NCBI RefSeq assembly: GCF_900142915.1
Contig: NZ_FRCM01000005.1
Span: 372,001-436,000 of the forward strand
Direction: 5' to 3'
Length of the DNA stretch: 64,000 bases
Source of the DNA: Mucilaginibacter sp. OK098
Lineage (GTDB): Bacteria; Bacteroidota; Bacteroidia; Sphingobacteriales; Sphingobacteriaceae
This document shows, piece after piece, positions 17,605 to 26,478 of the stretch; the stretch's first letter is position 1; every line of letters begins with the position of its first letter. Made by a program: the position numbers and the translations under genes. Under the pieces are notes generated by a model, which saw nothing but the letters and a program-made list of their open reading frames with translations, did not search any database and was not told the origin of the DNA.

Positions 17605-17635
17605 CTGGACTACCTTGTTTGTGTTTTCTGGACTA
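17605..17635. promoter_or_regulatory. Candidate MocR operator: direct repeat CTGGACTA with 23-bp period
   Basis: CTGGACTA occurs at 17605-17612 and 17628-17635. An inverted pair CTACCTT (17610-17616) and AAGGTAG (17638-17644) overlaps it. The CTGGAC core recalls the direct repeats reported for TauR-type MocR regulators (from memory). It sits directly before the MocR start and upstream of doxX. Confidence 0.55.
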
Positions 17636-17685
17636 TAAAGGTAGCCCAATTGATCTGTATATTTACATCAGCAAATAAAAAAACT

Positions 17686-18135
17686 ATGCAACTTATTAAA
17701 AATTATGTGTTCCCATCAATATTTCTCAGAGCTGCTTTGGCCTGTAGTTACCTATGGGAAGTAGCCGACAGGCTGGGCATTTTGGGCGCACACGGTCGGC
17801 CACACGTTGGCTGGGGCGATTGGGCTCATTTTATGGAATACGCAAACCAAACAATGGCCTTTATGCCACATTCGCTGGTTCCGCTTTTTGCAGTAATAGC
17901 AACCATTTGCGAAGGCGGATTTGGACTAATGTTATTAACCGGTTTATTTACACGCATTGCCGCAATAGGCAGCTGTTTGCTAAGCCTTGGCTTCGGGTTG
18001 GCAATGGCAATCTCGTTCGGGATCGAATCGCCTTTGGGTTATTCAGTTTTTACAGTTTGCGCAGCCAGTCTGCTGCTTGCATCCTTGCCCGAATATAAAT
18101 GGAGTATAGATTCATTATTAAACAAGAAAAATTAA
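17686..18135 (+). CDS. DoxX-family membrane protein
   Basis: 149 residues from the ATG at 17686 (MQLIKNYVFP). An upstream in-frame extension would run into the MocR gene and is not used. There are four membrane helices with the DoxX-type motifs RAALACSYLWEVADRLG, AIATICEGGFGLMLLTGLFTRIAA and a C-terminal helix. DoxX proteins are inner-membrane proteins often linked with thiol or oxidative stress systems; the exact role is unsure. It is followed 4 bp later by an EamA transporter gene, and the pair is likely a MocR-controlled operon. Confidence 0.8.
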   Translation: MQLIKNYVFPSIFLRAALACSYLWEVADRLGILGAHGRPHVGWGDWAHFMEYANQTMAFMPHSLVPLFAVIATICEGGFGLMLLTGLFTRIAAIGSCLLSLGFGLAMAISFGIESPLGYSVFTVCAASLLLASLPEYKWSIDSLLNKKN

Positions 18136-18139
18136 GATT

Positions 18140-19147
18140 ATGACAACAACTAATCAACAAAAAGCACCTGCACTATTGGTTATCATTGCATTTGCAACCG
18201 TTTATATCGTTTGGGGCTCAACTTACTTTTTTATCCAGATGGCCGTGCATGGCTTCCCGCCTATGCTGATGGGCGCCTTCCGTTTTACTACTGCCGGTTT
18301 GCTGTTATTGGGATGGAGCGCTTTTAAAGGGGATAGGATCTGGGTTAAAAAAGACATCATCAACTCGGGTGTAAGTGGTTTGCTTACCTTGTTTATAGCT
18401 ACAGGAATAGTAATATGGGTTGAGAAAACTTTACCCAGCGCAATGGTAGCCATAATGGTATCGGCCAACCCAATATGGTTTGTGGTGCTTGATAAAGGTA
18501 ACTGGCGCAATAACTTTAAAAACAAATCGATCATTACCGGGCTGGTAATTGGTTTTGCAGGGGTGATATTGCTATTTGGTGAGCAGTTAAGTAAAGCGCT
18601 TACCGGTAGTCATAACTCATCGACACTTTTAGGGGTATGTTTATTATTGGCAGGGCCAATTGCCTGGTCTGCCGGCTCATTATTTTCAAAAAAGAAAGGG
18701 AGCAACGGCCCCGCCCGCTTAAATACAGCATGGCAAATGGTAATAGCAGGACTTGCATTTATCCCTGCTGCCTTTGCCCATAATGAGTTTAGCAGCTTTA
18801 CCTTTCAGCAGGTACCTTCATCAGCATGGATGGCATTAGTTTACCTGATCCTGTTTGGTTCTATCGGTGCATTCAGCGCTTATGTATGGCTGCTGCAGGT
18901 GCGTCCGGCTACCCAGGTAAGTACACACTCGTATGTAAACCCGGTTATCGCCGTATTATTAGGCGTGATGTTTGCAAGCGAGCATATTTCAGGATTTCAG
19001 ATAGCAGGATTGATTATTATTCTTTTCAGCGTGCTGCTTATTAATCTTGATAAATACCGGAAAGCAAGTAAAGAAAAACAACAGGTAAAACCGGCTGCCA
19101 AAATTGTGGAAATACCTTTGAAGAGAGATGTGTTGGAAGCTTGTTAA
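18140..19147 (+). CDS. EamA/DMT-family transporter
   Basis: 335 residues with ten predicted membrane helices in two EamA repeats. The first repeat begins IIAFATVYIVWGSTYFFIQ and the second near LLLAGPIAWSAGSLFSKK; it ends with a basic tail. Family members export amino acids, metabolites or drugs across the inner membrane. Being in an operon with DoxX beside a MocR regulator points to a small metabolite or amino-acid exporter, which is an inference. Confidence 0.88.
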   Translation: MTTTNQQKAPALLVIIAFATVYIVWGSTYFFIQMAVHGFPPMLMGAFRFTTAGLLLLGWSAFKGDRIWVKKDIINSGVSGLLTLFIATGIVIWVEKTLPSAMVAIMVSANPIWFVVLDKGNWRNNFKNKSIITGLVIGFAGVILLFGEQLSKALTGSHNSSTLLGVCLLLAGPIAWSAGSLFSKKKGSNGPARLNTAWQMVIAGLAFIPAAFAHNEFSSFTFQQVPSSAWMALVYLILFGSIGAFSAYVWLLQVRPATQVSTHSYVNPVIAVLLGVMFASEHISGFQIAGLIIILFSVLLINLDKYRKASKEKQQVKPAAKIVEIPLKRDVLEAC

Positions 19148-19158
19148 TGCCTTTTGTC

Positions 19159-19190
19159 AATTCGGGTAGTCCCTGAGACCTATCCGAATT
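19159..19190. terminator. Hairpin between convergent genes
   Basis: AATTCGGGTAG and CTATCCGAATT form an 11-bp stem with one G-T pair and a 10-nt loop. It lies between the convergent DMT transporter and lipoprotein genes, a position fit for a two-way terminator, though no strong T run follows on either side. Confidence 0.45.
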
Positions 19191-19213
19191 AACATGGTTT
19201 ATACCACTTATAA

Positions 19214-19708
19214 TTAATGCCTTGCCTTATTACTCACCTGGTAATTCAACGTATAACCCACTGATTCATCAGTTTGGTCTCTGCCTGATGTAACGTTCAG
19301 CTTTAATGGCTTTTGTAAAAGCTTATTGTTATTCAGCTTAAATTTTAAGTTCAGTGTATCTTTCGTGCCTTCCTGCATAAAGCTCCAAACAGCATTTATG
19401 GTGTCTCCTTTAATGGTGCCTTCAAGTATACCTTTTCTGCAATCCTTTTGGTCGGGCATCCAGCTCATTTGGCCGGATACTTTATCACCTTTTATTATTA
19501 ATTCAACGCTGGTACTATCCTGGTTGTCTTTACCTTCAGTTCTTAAAAAACAAAGGGAATTTGCAGCTGAAGGATTGGTAGCTTTAGTAGTCTTGCCGAT
19601 ACCAGCAGTGATAACGGAATCTTTATTTACAGGTTTACTATTTGTAGATGAACATGATGTTATTAATAACGATGCAATACAAAACAGATTGATATATTTA
19701 ATAACCAT
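19214..19708 (-). CDS. Small lipoprotein of unknown function
   Basis: 164 residues. The signal peptide ends in a lipobox, LLITSC, so the cysteine near residue 19 is probably lipidated. After a low-complexity linker (SSTNSKPVNKDS) there is a short beta-rich domain (VELIIKGDKVSGQMSWMPDQKD, then GILEGTIKGDTINAVWSFMQEG) like those in other Bacteroidota lipoproteins. No named family is recognised. It lies after the arabinose operon, separated from araA by a strong terminator, so it is probably transcribed on its own. Confidence 0.7.
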   Translation of the reverse strand: MVIKYINLFCIASLLITSCSSTNSKPVNKDSVITAGIGKTTKATNPSAANSLCFLRTEGKDNQDSTSVELIIKGDKVSGQMSWMPDQKDCRKGILEGTIKGDTINAVWSFMQEGTKDTLNLKFKLNNNKLLQKPLKLNVTSGRDQTDESVGYTLNYQVSNKARH

Positions 19709-19782
19709 ATGACATTTAATAAATAGTAAAAATTAGGATAATTGGTTTTTGCAGAGTGCTTAAAAGCCTAAAGTACAAAAAA

Positions 19783-19822
19783 GGCCCGGTTAAAGCTACA
19801 TTTAACAGGGCCTGTTTTTTTT
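19783..19822. terminator. Bidirectional intrinsic terminator after araA
   Basis: GGCCC-GTTAAA pairs with TTTAAC-GGGCC around a 6-nt loop, with one internal mismatch. It is flanked by an A run on the left and a T run on the right, so it can work on both strands. On the minus strand it ends the arabinose operon just after araA. Confidence 0.8.
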
Positions 19823-19833
19823 AATACTGTATT

Positions 19834-21324
19834 CTATTTATAGCTCGCATCGTTCCAGCGCAATTCATTGCGTAACTGGTCCAGCTTGGTATCCTTGCCA
19901 ATGCGGATAAATTCTAATCCTGCAATATCTGCAAAGTCCTGCAGATGTTCAGCAGTTAAATTCTGACTGTAAGCAGTATGGTGTGCCCCGCCGGCATAGA
20001 TCCACGCAGCGCAGCCTGTTTTCATATCAGGGTATGGCTTCCACAATACCCTTGCAACAGGCAGGTTAGGCAAATCATTCTGCGGTTCTACGGCCTCTAC
20101 CTCATTAATTAATAAACGGAAACGGTTGCCCATATCTATAATCGACGCGTTTAAGGCAGCGCCACCAGCAACATTAAATACCAGCCTTGCCGGATCGGCT
20201 TTGCCGCCGATCCCTAATGGGTGTACTTCTAATGCTGCTTTGCCATTCGCCAGGGATGCATCTATCTCCAGCATATGCGATCCTAAAACCAGTTCATTGT
20301 TTGGATCAAAATGATAAGTGTAATCTTCCATAAAAGCATTGCCCCCTTTTAAGCCACTGCCCATTACTTTAAATGCACGTACCAGAGCTGCCGTTTTCCA
20401 ATCACCTTCGCCTGCAAAGCCATAACCTGCGGCCATTAAGCGTTGCGCGGCAATACCGGGCAGCTGGATCATGCCATGCAGATCCTCAAAAGTATCGGTA
20501 AAGCCTTTGAAGCCGCCATCTTCTAAAAACTTCTTTAACCCTAATTCTATTTTTGCAGCCTCGTAAACTGACGCATGTTTGGCGCCGCCTTTAAGCAAGT
20601 CGGCTGTCATAGTGTAAGTGGCCTCATATTCAGTAAGCAACTCATTAATGGCCTGCTCGCTTATTCCATCAATCACTTTTACCAGATCGCCAATGCCATA
20701 AGTATTTACTGAATAGCCAAATTTTAGTTCGGCTTCAACCTTATCGCCTTCGGTAACAGCTACATAGCGCATGTTATCGCCAATGCGGGCAAATTTAGCA
20801 CCCTGCCAGTCGTGCCAGCCGGCTGCTGCCCTTGTCCATGCATTTATTTGTGCTAAAACTTCCGGATCCTGCCAGTGACCAACAACAACTTTACGGTTTT
20901 TGCGCATGCGCGATACGATGAAGCCAAACTCACGGTCGCCATGGGCGCTCTGGTTCAGGTTCATAAAATCCATATCTATTGAGCTCCATGGAATATCACG
21001 GTTAAACTGGGTATGCAGGTGTAATAATGGTTTTTGTAAGATGCTTAACCCACGGATCCACATTTTAGCAGGGGAGAAGGTATGCATCCAGGTAATTATA
21101 CCGATACAATTTTCAGTAGTATTAGCTTCCTGTAAAGTAGCATAGATCTCCTCCGGGGTTTTAACAACCGGTTTATATACAATTCGTACGGGTGTTTGCG
21201 GGTCATTATCTAATCCTTTAGCAATCTGCTGAGAATGTTCGGCAACCAATTTTAATGTTTCTTCTCCATATAAGTGCTGGCTCCCGGTTATAAACCATAC
21301 TTCAAATGCTTTTAAATTTATCAT
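19834..21324 (-). CDS. araA: L-arabinose isomerase
   Basis: 496 residues, as expected for the family of about 500. It starts EVWFITGSQHLYGEETL, a hallmark of AraA, and contains WMHTFSPAKMWIRGL, FAGEGDWKTAALVRAFKVM and AGGAHHTAYSQNLTAEHL, which carry the metal-binding and catalytic glutamates and histidines. The enzyme converts L-arabinose to L-ribulose in the cytoplasm. It is the last gene of the minus-strand order regulator, araB, araD, araA, starting 63 bp after the araD stop, with a heptad repeat in that gap. Confidence 0.96.
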   Translation of the reverse strand: MINLKAFEVWFITGSQHLYGEETLKLVAEHSQQIAKGLDNDPQTPVRIVYKPVVKTPEEIYATLQEANTTENCIGIITWMHTFSPAKMWIRGLSILQKPLLHLHTQFNRDIPWSSIDMDFMNLNQSAHGDREFGFIVSRMRKNRKVVVGHWQDPEVLAQINAWTRAAAGWHDWQGAKFARIGDNMRYVAVTEGDKVEAELKFGYSVNTYGIGDLVKVIDGISEQAINELLTEYEATYTMTADLLKGGAKHASVYEAAKIELGLKKFLEDGGFKGFTDTFEDLHGMIQLPGIAAQRLMAAGYGFAGEGDWKTAALVRAFKVMGSGLKGGNAFMEDYTYHFDPNNELVLGSHMLEIDASLANGKAALEVHPLGIGGKADPARLVFNVAGGAALNASIIDMGNRFRLLINEVEAVEPQNDLPNLPVARVLWKPYPDMKTGCAAWIYAGGAHHTAYSQNLTAEHLQDFADIAGLEFIRIGKDTKLDQLRNELRWNDASYK

Positions 21325-21350
21325 ACTATAAATTACTGATTATCGATTTT

Positions 21351-21390
21351 CCTAATGACTAATGACTAATGACTAATGACACAATGACTA
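21351..21390 (-). repeat. Heptanucleotide repeat starting at the araD stop codon
   Basis: Read on the minus strand, the TAG stop of araD begins TAGTCAT, followed by one degenerate 8-nt unit and three more TAGTCAT units, ending TAGG. It has the same unit and orientation, relative to the gene, as the array at 7513-7575. Confidence 0.85.
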
Positions 21391-22089
21391 ACTCTGTCCA
21401 TAATAAGAATCCGGCCCATGCTTGCGTTCAAAATGTTTTTTAATGAGTGAGTCTTTTAAACGGGGGGCGTTATTATTTATCTGCTCGGTTAAATAAGCCA
21501 TTTGTGCAACGGCTTCTAAAACTGCGCTGTTATAAACTGCTTTTTCGGCTGTTTTACCCCAGGTAAATGGGGCATGATTGCCTACCAGCACCATCTCTGT
21601 TTCTTTATAATCCAAGCCGCTCTGCTCAAAATGATTGATGATCTGGAACCCGGTTTGATACTCATAATCGCCATGGATCATTTCATCAGCCATAGGTGGC
21701 GCACAAGGAATGTCAACCGTTAAATGATCGGCATGGGTTGTGCCGAAGATTGGGATACAGCGTTGCGATTGTGCCCATGAAGTTGCATAAGTTGAATGGG
21801 TGTGTACGATGCCGTTAATATGCTCCCAATGCTTATAAAGAACAGCATGGGTTTTAGTATCAGATGATGGCCTCAAATCACCTTCAACTGTATTGCCGTC
21901 AAAATCAACAATCACCATATTATCGGGTGAAAGCTCATCATAGGGTACCCCGCTTGGTTTTATTGCAAAAACGCCAAGCTCTCTGTCAGCTGCGCTAACA
22001 TTACCAAAAGTAAAAAGCACCAGTCCCAGTTTGGGCAGCTGCATATTTGCCTCGTACGCAATTTTTTTAATATGTTGATAAGCTTTCAT
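21388..22089 (-). CDS. araD: L-ribulose-5-phosphate 4-epimerase
   Basis: 233 residues, the usual length (231 in E. coli). It is a class II aldolase-fold zinc enzyme: GNVSAADRELGVFAIKPSGVPYDEL, then GIVHTHSTYATSWAQ with zinc-ligand histidines, GTTHADHL, and GNHAPFTWGKTAEKAVYNSAVLE. It converts L-ribulose 5-phosphate to D-xylulose 5-phosphate, feeding the pentose phosphate pathway. It lies 58 bp after araB in the operon. Its TAG stop is the first unit of a heptad array. Confidence 0.95.
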   Translation of the reverse strand: MKAYQHIKKIAYEANMQLPKLGLVLFTFGNVSAADRELGVFAIKPSGVPYDELSPDNMVIVDFDGNTVEGDLRPSSDTKTHAVLYKHWEHINGIVHTHSTYATSWAQSQRCIPIFGTTHADHLTVDIPCAPPMADEMIHGDYEYQTGFQIINHFEQSGLDYKETEMVLVGNHAPFTWGKTAEKAVYNSAVLEAVAQMAYLTEQINNNAPRLKDSLIKKHFERKHGPDSYYGQS

Positions 22090-22147
22090 TTTTAAACCTG
22101 TATAATTCGTTTAACTATCCATCTTCAGTTCATCTAATTCAAAAAAA

Positions 22148-23812
22148 CTAGTGTAATTCAACAAATTTACCCAGGGCAATATATTGCTCATACCTGTACT
22201 GGTAAATTTCTTTGAATTGTTTATTAGGATAATATTCTGCATCAAAACCACGGCCCATAGCAGCCATAGCATCCTCAACCGTAGGGTAAATACCGGCTAC
22301 CACGGCAGCAAACATAGCAGCACCCAGGGCGCAGGTATGTTCAAACTGGTGAATACGGATGGGCATTCCTAAAGTATCGGCCATCATTTGCATAATGTAG
22401 GGCGATTTTTTGGCAACGCCTCCAATTCCAATTAATCCCTTTACCGGAATGCCTTCCTTTACAAAACGGTCCACTATGCTTTTTGCGCCAAAGCATGTAG
22501 CTTCGGCCAGCGCCTTGAACACGCGTGGCGCATCGCTTCCCAAACCTAAACCGGTTATTGCCCCTTTAAGCGTTTGGTCGGCATCGGGTGTACGGCGGCC
22601 GTTAAACCAGTCAATGGCAAGCTCACTATTTTCTTCAACAGGTAAAAGGCTGGCTTGCCGGCTTAGTTCAGGGATTATTTTTCCTAAAAGCTCTTCTTTT
22701 AAAGCCTCAGCAGTTTTTGAATCAATAATTGACGATGACGAAAGACCATTCAATGGCCAGGCCAGCAGGTTTTTAAACCAGGCGTAAGTATCGCCAAATG
22801 CAGATTGCCCGGCCTCAAGGCCAATCATTCCAGGAATAACCGAGCCGTTAACCTGACCGCAAATGCCGCGAATAAGCTTACCTTCCATTTCAGCAGCGGG
22901 GGCAACCAGTATATCGCAGGTTGATGTACCCATTACTTTGCTCAGGTGGTACGGCTCAATCTGCCCGCCTACAGCCCCCATATGCGCATCAAAAGCGCCA
23001 ACGCCAACTACTACATCTGTTGATAAGCCGAGCCTTTCTGCCCATTCTGCACTTAAGGTGCCTGCGGACACATCAGCTGTATAGGTATCTGTAAATAATC
23101 TTGAAGTAAATCCTTTTAAAAGCGGATCGAGCGAAGAAAAGAATTCATCAGGCGGCAGTCCACCAAACTCTTCTGCCCACAAAGCTTTGTGACCGGCCGA
23201 GCAACGGCCCCGTTTCATTTGTGCAGCATCATTACCACCTGTTAATAAAAACGGGATCCAGTCGCAATGTTCAACCCACGAGTAGCACGCTTTGGCTACC
23301 TGCTCATCTGCCCGTAATGTACGCAGCAGCTTGGCCCAAAACCATTCGGAAGAGTAAATCCCGCCAACATATTTCAGGTAATTAATATCAAATTTGGTGG
23401 CATGATCATTTATCTGGGCTGCCTCGTTTACCCCGGTATGATCTTTCCACAAAACAAACATCGCATGCGGGTTCTGTTCAAATCCCGGCGTTAATGCAAG
23501 CGGGTTCCCGGTTTTATCAACTGCCACCGGTGTTGATCCTGTGGTATCAACCGATAATCCTTTAACAGCTTGAGCAGCGTTGCCACCGGCCTTTCTTAAA
23601 CAATCTTTTATAGTGGTTTCAAGCCCTTCAATATAATCAAGCGGGTGTTGCCTGAATTGGTTTTCGGCGGCATTACAGTATAATCCCTGCTGCCACCTCG
23701 GATAGTTAAATACCGAAGATGCTATTTCCTCACCATTAAGTGCATTGATCAATACTGAGCGAACAGAGTCGGATCCATAGTCCACGCCAATTACAAATTG
23801 GTCCTTAATCAT
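22148..23812 (-). CDS. araB: Ribulokinase
   Basis: 554 residues from the ATG at 23812 (MIKDQFVIGVDYGSDSVRS); an upstream in-frame start at 23845 would add 11 poorly placed residues. It belongs to the FGGY sugar-kinase family: VIGVDYGSDSVRSVL for phosphate binding, SVDTTGSTPVAVD, GVGAFDAHMGAVGGQ with the catalytic aspartate, and GIGGVAKKSPYIMQMMADTL near the end. It phosphorylates L-ribulose with ATP. It is the first enzyme gene of the arabinose operon, 100 bp after the regulator gene. Confidence 0.94.
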   Translation of the reverse strand: MIKDQFVIGVDYGSDSVRSVLINALNGEEIASSVFNYPRWQQGLYCNAAENQFRQHPLDYIEGLETTIKDCLRKAGGNAAQAVKGLSVDTTGSTPVAVDKTGNPLALTPGFEQNPHAMFVLWKDHTGVNEAAQINDHATKFDINYLKYVGGIYSSEWFWAKLLRTLRADEQVAKACYSWVEHCDWIPFLLTGGNDAAQMKRGRCSAGHKALWAEEFGGLPPDEFFSSLDPLLKGFTSRLFTDTYTADVSAGTLSAEWAERLGLSTDVVVGVGAFDAHMGAVGGQIEPYHLSKVMGTSTCDILVAPAAEMEGKLIRGICGQVNGSVIPGMIGLEAGQSAFGDTYAWFKNLLAWPLNGLSSSSIIDSKTAEALKEELLGKIIPELSRQASLLPVEENSELAIDWFNGRRTPDADQTLKGAITGLGLGSDAPRVFKALAEATCFGAKSIVDRFVKEGIPVKGLIGIGGVAKKSPYIMQMMADTLGMPIRIHQFEHTCALGAAMFAAVVAGIYPTVEDAMAAMGRGFDAEYYPNKQFKEIYQYRYEQYIALGKFVELH

Positions 23813-23849
23813 AATAGGTTTATAATTTACGTGTCCAAATAACACTTAT

Positions 23850-23899
23850 TTTTTGATAAAACGAAATTTTTAATAAAAACGATTAGAAATTATCAAAAA
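23850..23899. promoter_or_regulatory. Inverted repeat between regulator and araB
   Basis: TTTTTGATAA at 23850-23859 and its reverse complement at 23890-23899 face each other across 30 bp, in the gap upstream of araB. It is a candidate operator for the arabinose regulator, or a looped pair of half-sites. Confidence 0.4.
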
Positions 23900-23912
23900 T
23901 GTGTTTAAATAC

Positions 23913-24620
23913 TTAAAGCAAAAGGGTATCGGGGTTTGGTATAAAGTTTAGAAACGCCTGGAATTTAGCATAATAGTTCTGCATATTTAACTGGTAATAA
24001 TATGCGCCCCGTTTGGAACCGGCCTTATCTTTTTCTGCTAATTTTATTAATAAACCGGTAGCCAATACTCTTTTACTAAAGTTTCTCTTATCAATTGTGG
24101 TGTTAAAAACGCTTTCGTAAAGGGTTTGCAGCTGCGGGATAGTAAACCTGTTTGGTAAAAGCTCAAACAAAATAGGGTGCAGGGCAGCTTTATAGCGGAT
24201 CCGTCTTTTTGCAGCTTCCACCATTTCCTGGTGATCAAAAATAAGTTTCGGAACCCGTTTTAACGGAAACCATTCGGCATGATAATCATTGCTTAACTGT
24301 GTTTCATATTTATGAATATCAATTAAAGCAAAATAAGCGGTTGACACGGTCCGCTCAATCGGGTCGCGGTCTGTATCTCCAAAAGTGTGCAGCTGTTCAA
24401 GGTAAACACCTTCCAGGCCGGTTAATTGTTTCAAGATTCTGTTTGATGCCTGGTTAAGGCTTTCATTCAGTTCTACAAAACCACCCATAAGGCTCCAGTT
24501 ACCTTTTTCGGGTTGAAACCCTCTTTGGATCAAAAGTATCTTTAAAAGCTCGCCATCAAACCCAAAAATAATACAATCTACTGCTAATAAATGACGGACT
24601 TGTTTAGAATACTTGTGCAT
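23913..24620 (-). CDS. NrtR/AraR-type transcriptional regulator with a degenerate Nudix domain
   Basis: 235 residues. Residues about 10-140 form a Nudix fold with GGFVELNESLNQASNR, but the catalytic REUxEE part reads R61-I-L-K-Q65-L66: the three key glutamates are lost, so hydrolysis is unlikely. Residues about 150-225 form a winged helix (TIPQLQTLYESVFNTTIDKRNFSKRVLATG), the layout of NrtR regulators. In Bacteroides, AraR of L-arabinose use belongs to this type. Position just upstream of araB makes an arabinose regulator the best call. Confidence 0.87.
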   Translation of the reverse strand: MHKYSKQVRHLLAVDCIIFGFDGELLKILLIQRGFQPEKGNWSLMGGFVELNESLNQASNRILKQLTGLEGVYLEQLHTFGDTDRDPIERTVSTAYFALIDIHKYETQLSNDYHAEWFPLKRVPKLIFDHQEMVEAAKRRIRYKAALHPILFELLPNRFTIPQLQTLYESVFNTTIDKRNFSKRVLATGLLIKLAEKDKAGSKRGAYYYQLNMQNYYAKFQAFLNFIPNPDTLLL

Positions 24621-24900
24621 TTGTGAAAAAAGATTTATAAAAGCCCGACAAATGTAATTTATTGTTAATATATAAAAAAATAATGTTTATTAGTTAAAAA
24701 ATTTATTTTTAAACTTTAAAAACTACTTATTTACGGGTAAATATACCCAATATTAGATATATTTTTAGTGTTTATTTGACAATTAATATATAACTTACCT
24801 AAATTTTGATTGCGGAGAATTAAATTATCCCGGAATTGAATTTATGGTTATTATATTTAATAATTATAAACTTTTATCAGCCTGCTAAAAACCAATTATA
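24621..24900. promoter_or_regulatory. AT-rich divergent control region between the regulator and the GH39 gene
   Basis: The 280-bp gap has no gene. On the minus strand it holds TACATTTG (24649-24656), a match to the -7 consensus TAnnTTTG, 29 bp before the regulator start. It also holds the inverted repeat GGGTA-AATA-TACCC (24735-24748), the most GC-rich spot in the gap and a candidate operator shared by both directions. Confidence 0.45.
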
Positions 24901-26463
24901 ATGGGCCTTAAAAAATACATGCGGTGTTGTTACGCCATTTTATCAGCAAGTTTATTTATAAATAAAGAAGTAGCAGCCTGGCATTCAGCTTGCCTTAAAA
25001 AGCTTACCCTTATAGCTTTGTTATTTGGGGGCTGCCAGGTTTGCATGGCTCAAAACATGGCGCTTAATGTGCAATGGAACAACCATATAATGGGATCAAA
25101 ATCAACGGCTACTTTACAGGTTGTTGGTAACCCAATGCTGCGAAAGGGTGCTGCTATGCATGATGGCTCTTTAAGCGCTTTAAAGGATCTGAATGCAGAT
25201 TTTGTAAGATATGTGCCCTGGTTCCCTTACCCCAAACTGGCGGTTGCCGAGCTTGAACCACCTACCAATAAAAAAACATCGTGGGATTTCAGTTTGATAG
25301 ACCCCATGACCATTGATTTTTTAGAGGCCACAAAAGGGCATTCCACTATCATGAATTTTAGCACCATCCCGCAATGGATGTTTAAAACCGTGCATCCGAT
25401 ATTATATCCTGCAGACCCCAACGAAGTTGGCTGGGGCTATGGTGGTGGTACGCAGCTTAGAGACACCACCATGAAAGAGCTGACCGATTACTACGTAAGG
25501 CTCATCAGCTGGTATACAAAAGGCGGCTTTACCGATGAATTGGGGCAATATCATAAATCAGGTTATCATTATGAATTTCCATACTGGGAGGTGTTAAACG
25601 AGCCTGACCTTGAGCATAATTTTACACCCGAGTTGTACACCAAAGTATATGATGCAATGATTATAGCAATTCATAAAGTATCGCCAAAAACAAAGTTTGT
25701 GGGCTTGGCTCTTGCTTATGAAAAACCGCATTGGTTTGAATATTTTTTAAATCCTAAAAATCATAAACCGGGAATACCGTTGGATTGGATCTCTTACCAT
25801 TGTTATGCCAATGCCAATAACAAGCAAAAGTTTGACGCTTATGAATATACGCTGTTTGATAAGGCGGATAACTTTTTAAATACGGTTAGCTATATCGAAA
25901 ACATCCGTAAAAGATTATCCCCTAATACAAAAACAGATATTGATGAGCTGGGAACATTTGTTAATGAAACCATGCGCGGGCAACCCATAACCCAGGAGTA
26001 CTGGAACCTTTCGGCAGCGGTTTATGCTTACTTTTTTATTGAGCTTACAAAGCAGGGGATAGATGTGATAGGTGAATCACAACTGGTGGGCTTCCCAAGC
26101 CAATTTCCTGATGTAAGCATGATCAATTATACAAACAGCAAGCCTAACGCCCGCTTTTGGATCCTTAAATTGATAAAGGATAATATTAAAGCAGGCGATA
26201 CATTGGTACAAACAGGTATTAATAGTAATGGGGATGGCGACCTGCATGCACAGGGCTTTTTAAGCGGCGGAAGTAAAAAGATGCTGGTTATTAATAAAAG
26301 GAACAAATCAATTATGTTAAAATTACCTGCGGGATTTGCCGGTGCAAAAATAAGCACTGTTGACGCAGCATCGGGCGATAACGCTGCAATTGTAAGCACA
26401 ATTAAGGTTGATTCTATTGAAATGAAACCTTTTGCGGTAAGTTTAATAGTTATAGATAAATAA
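24901..26463 (+). CDS. GH39-like glycoside hydrolase
   Basis: 520 residues with an export signal (CLKKLTLIALLFGGCQVCMAQ) after a long pre-sequence. The TIM-barrel has clan GH-A features: acid/base E234 in WEVLNEPDLEHN and nucleophile-type E349 in TDIDELGTFVNE. The closest picture is family GH39, which includes beta-xylosidases, iduronidases and arabinose-releasing enzymes. It diverges from the arabinose operon regulator, so release of L-arabinose or xylose from plant glycans is a reasonable inference. It ends in a small beta domain. It converges with the glycerate kinase gene. Confidence 0.75.
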   Translation: MGLKKYMRCCYAILSASLFINKEVAAWHSACLKKLTLIALLFGGCQVCMAQNMALNVQWNNHIMGSKSTATLQVVGNPMLRKGAAMHDGSLSALKDLNADFVRYVPWFPYPKLAVAELEPPTNKKTSWDFSLIDPMTIDFLEATKGHSTIMNFSTIPQWMFKTVHPILYPADPNEVGWGYGGGTQLRDTTMKELTDYYVRLISWYTKGGFTDELGQYHKSGYHYEFPYWEVLNEPDLEHNFTPELYTKVYDAMIIAIHKVSPKTKFVGLALAYEKPHWFEYFLNPKNHKPGIPLDWISYHCYANANNKQKFDAYEYTLFDKADNFLNTVSYIENIRKRLSPNTKTDIDELGTFVNETMRGQPITQEYWNLSAAVYAYFFIELTKQGIDVIGESQLVGFPSQFPDVSMINYTNSKPNARFWILKLIKDNIKAGDTLVQTGINSNGDGDLHAQGFLSGGSKKMLVINKRNKSIMLKLPAGFAGAKISTVDAASGDNAAIVSTIKVDSIEMKPFAVSLIVIDK

Positions 26464-26478
26464 GATCTAATAAGATAG

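Noticed and set aside
23913..24620. Nudix hydrolase enzyme
   Set aside because: Three catalytic glutamates are missing and a winged helix follows, so a regulator is the better call.
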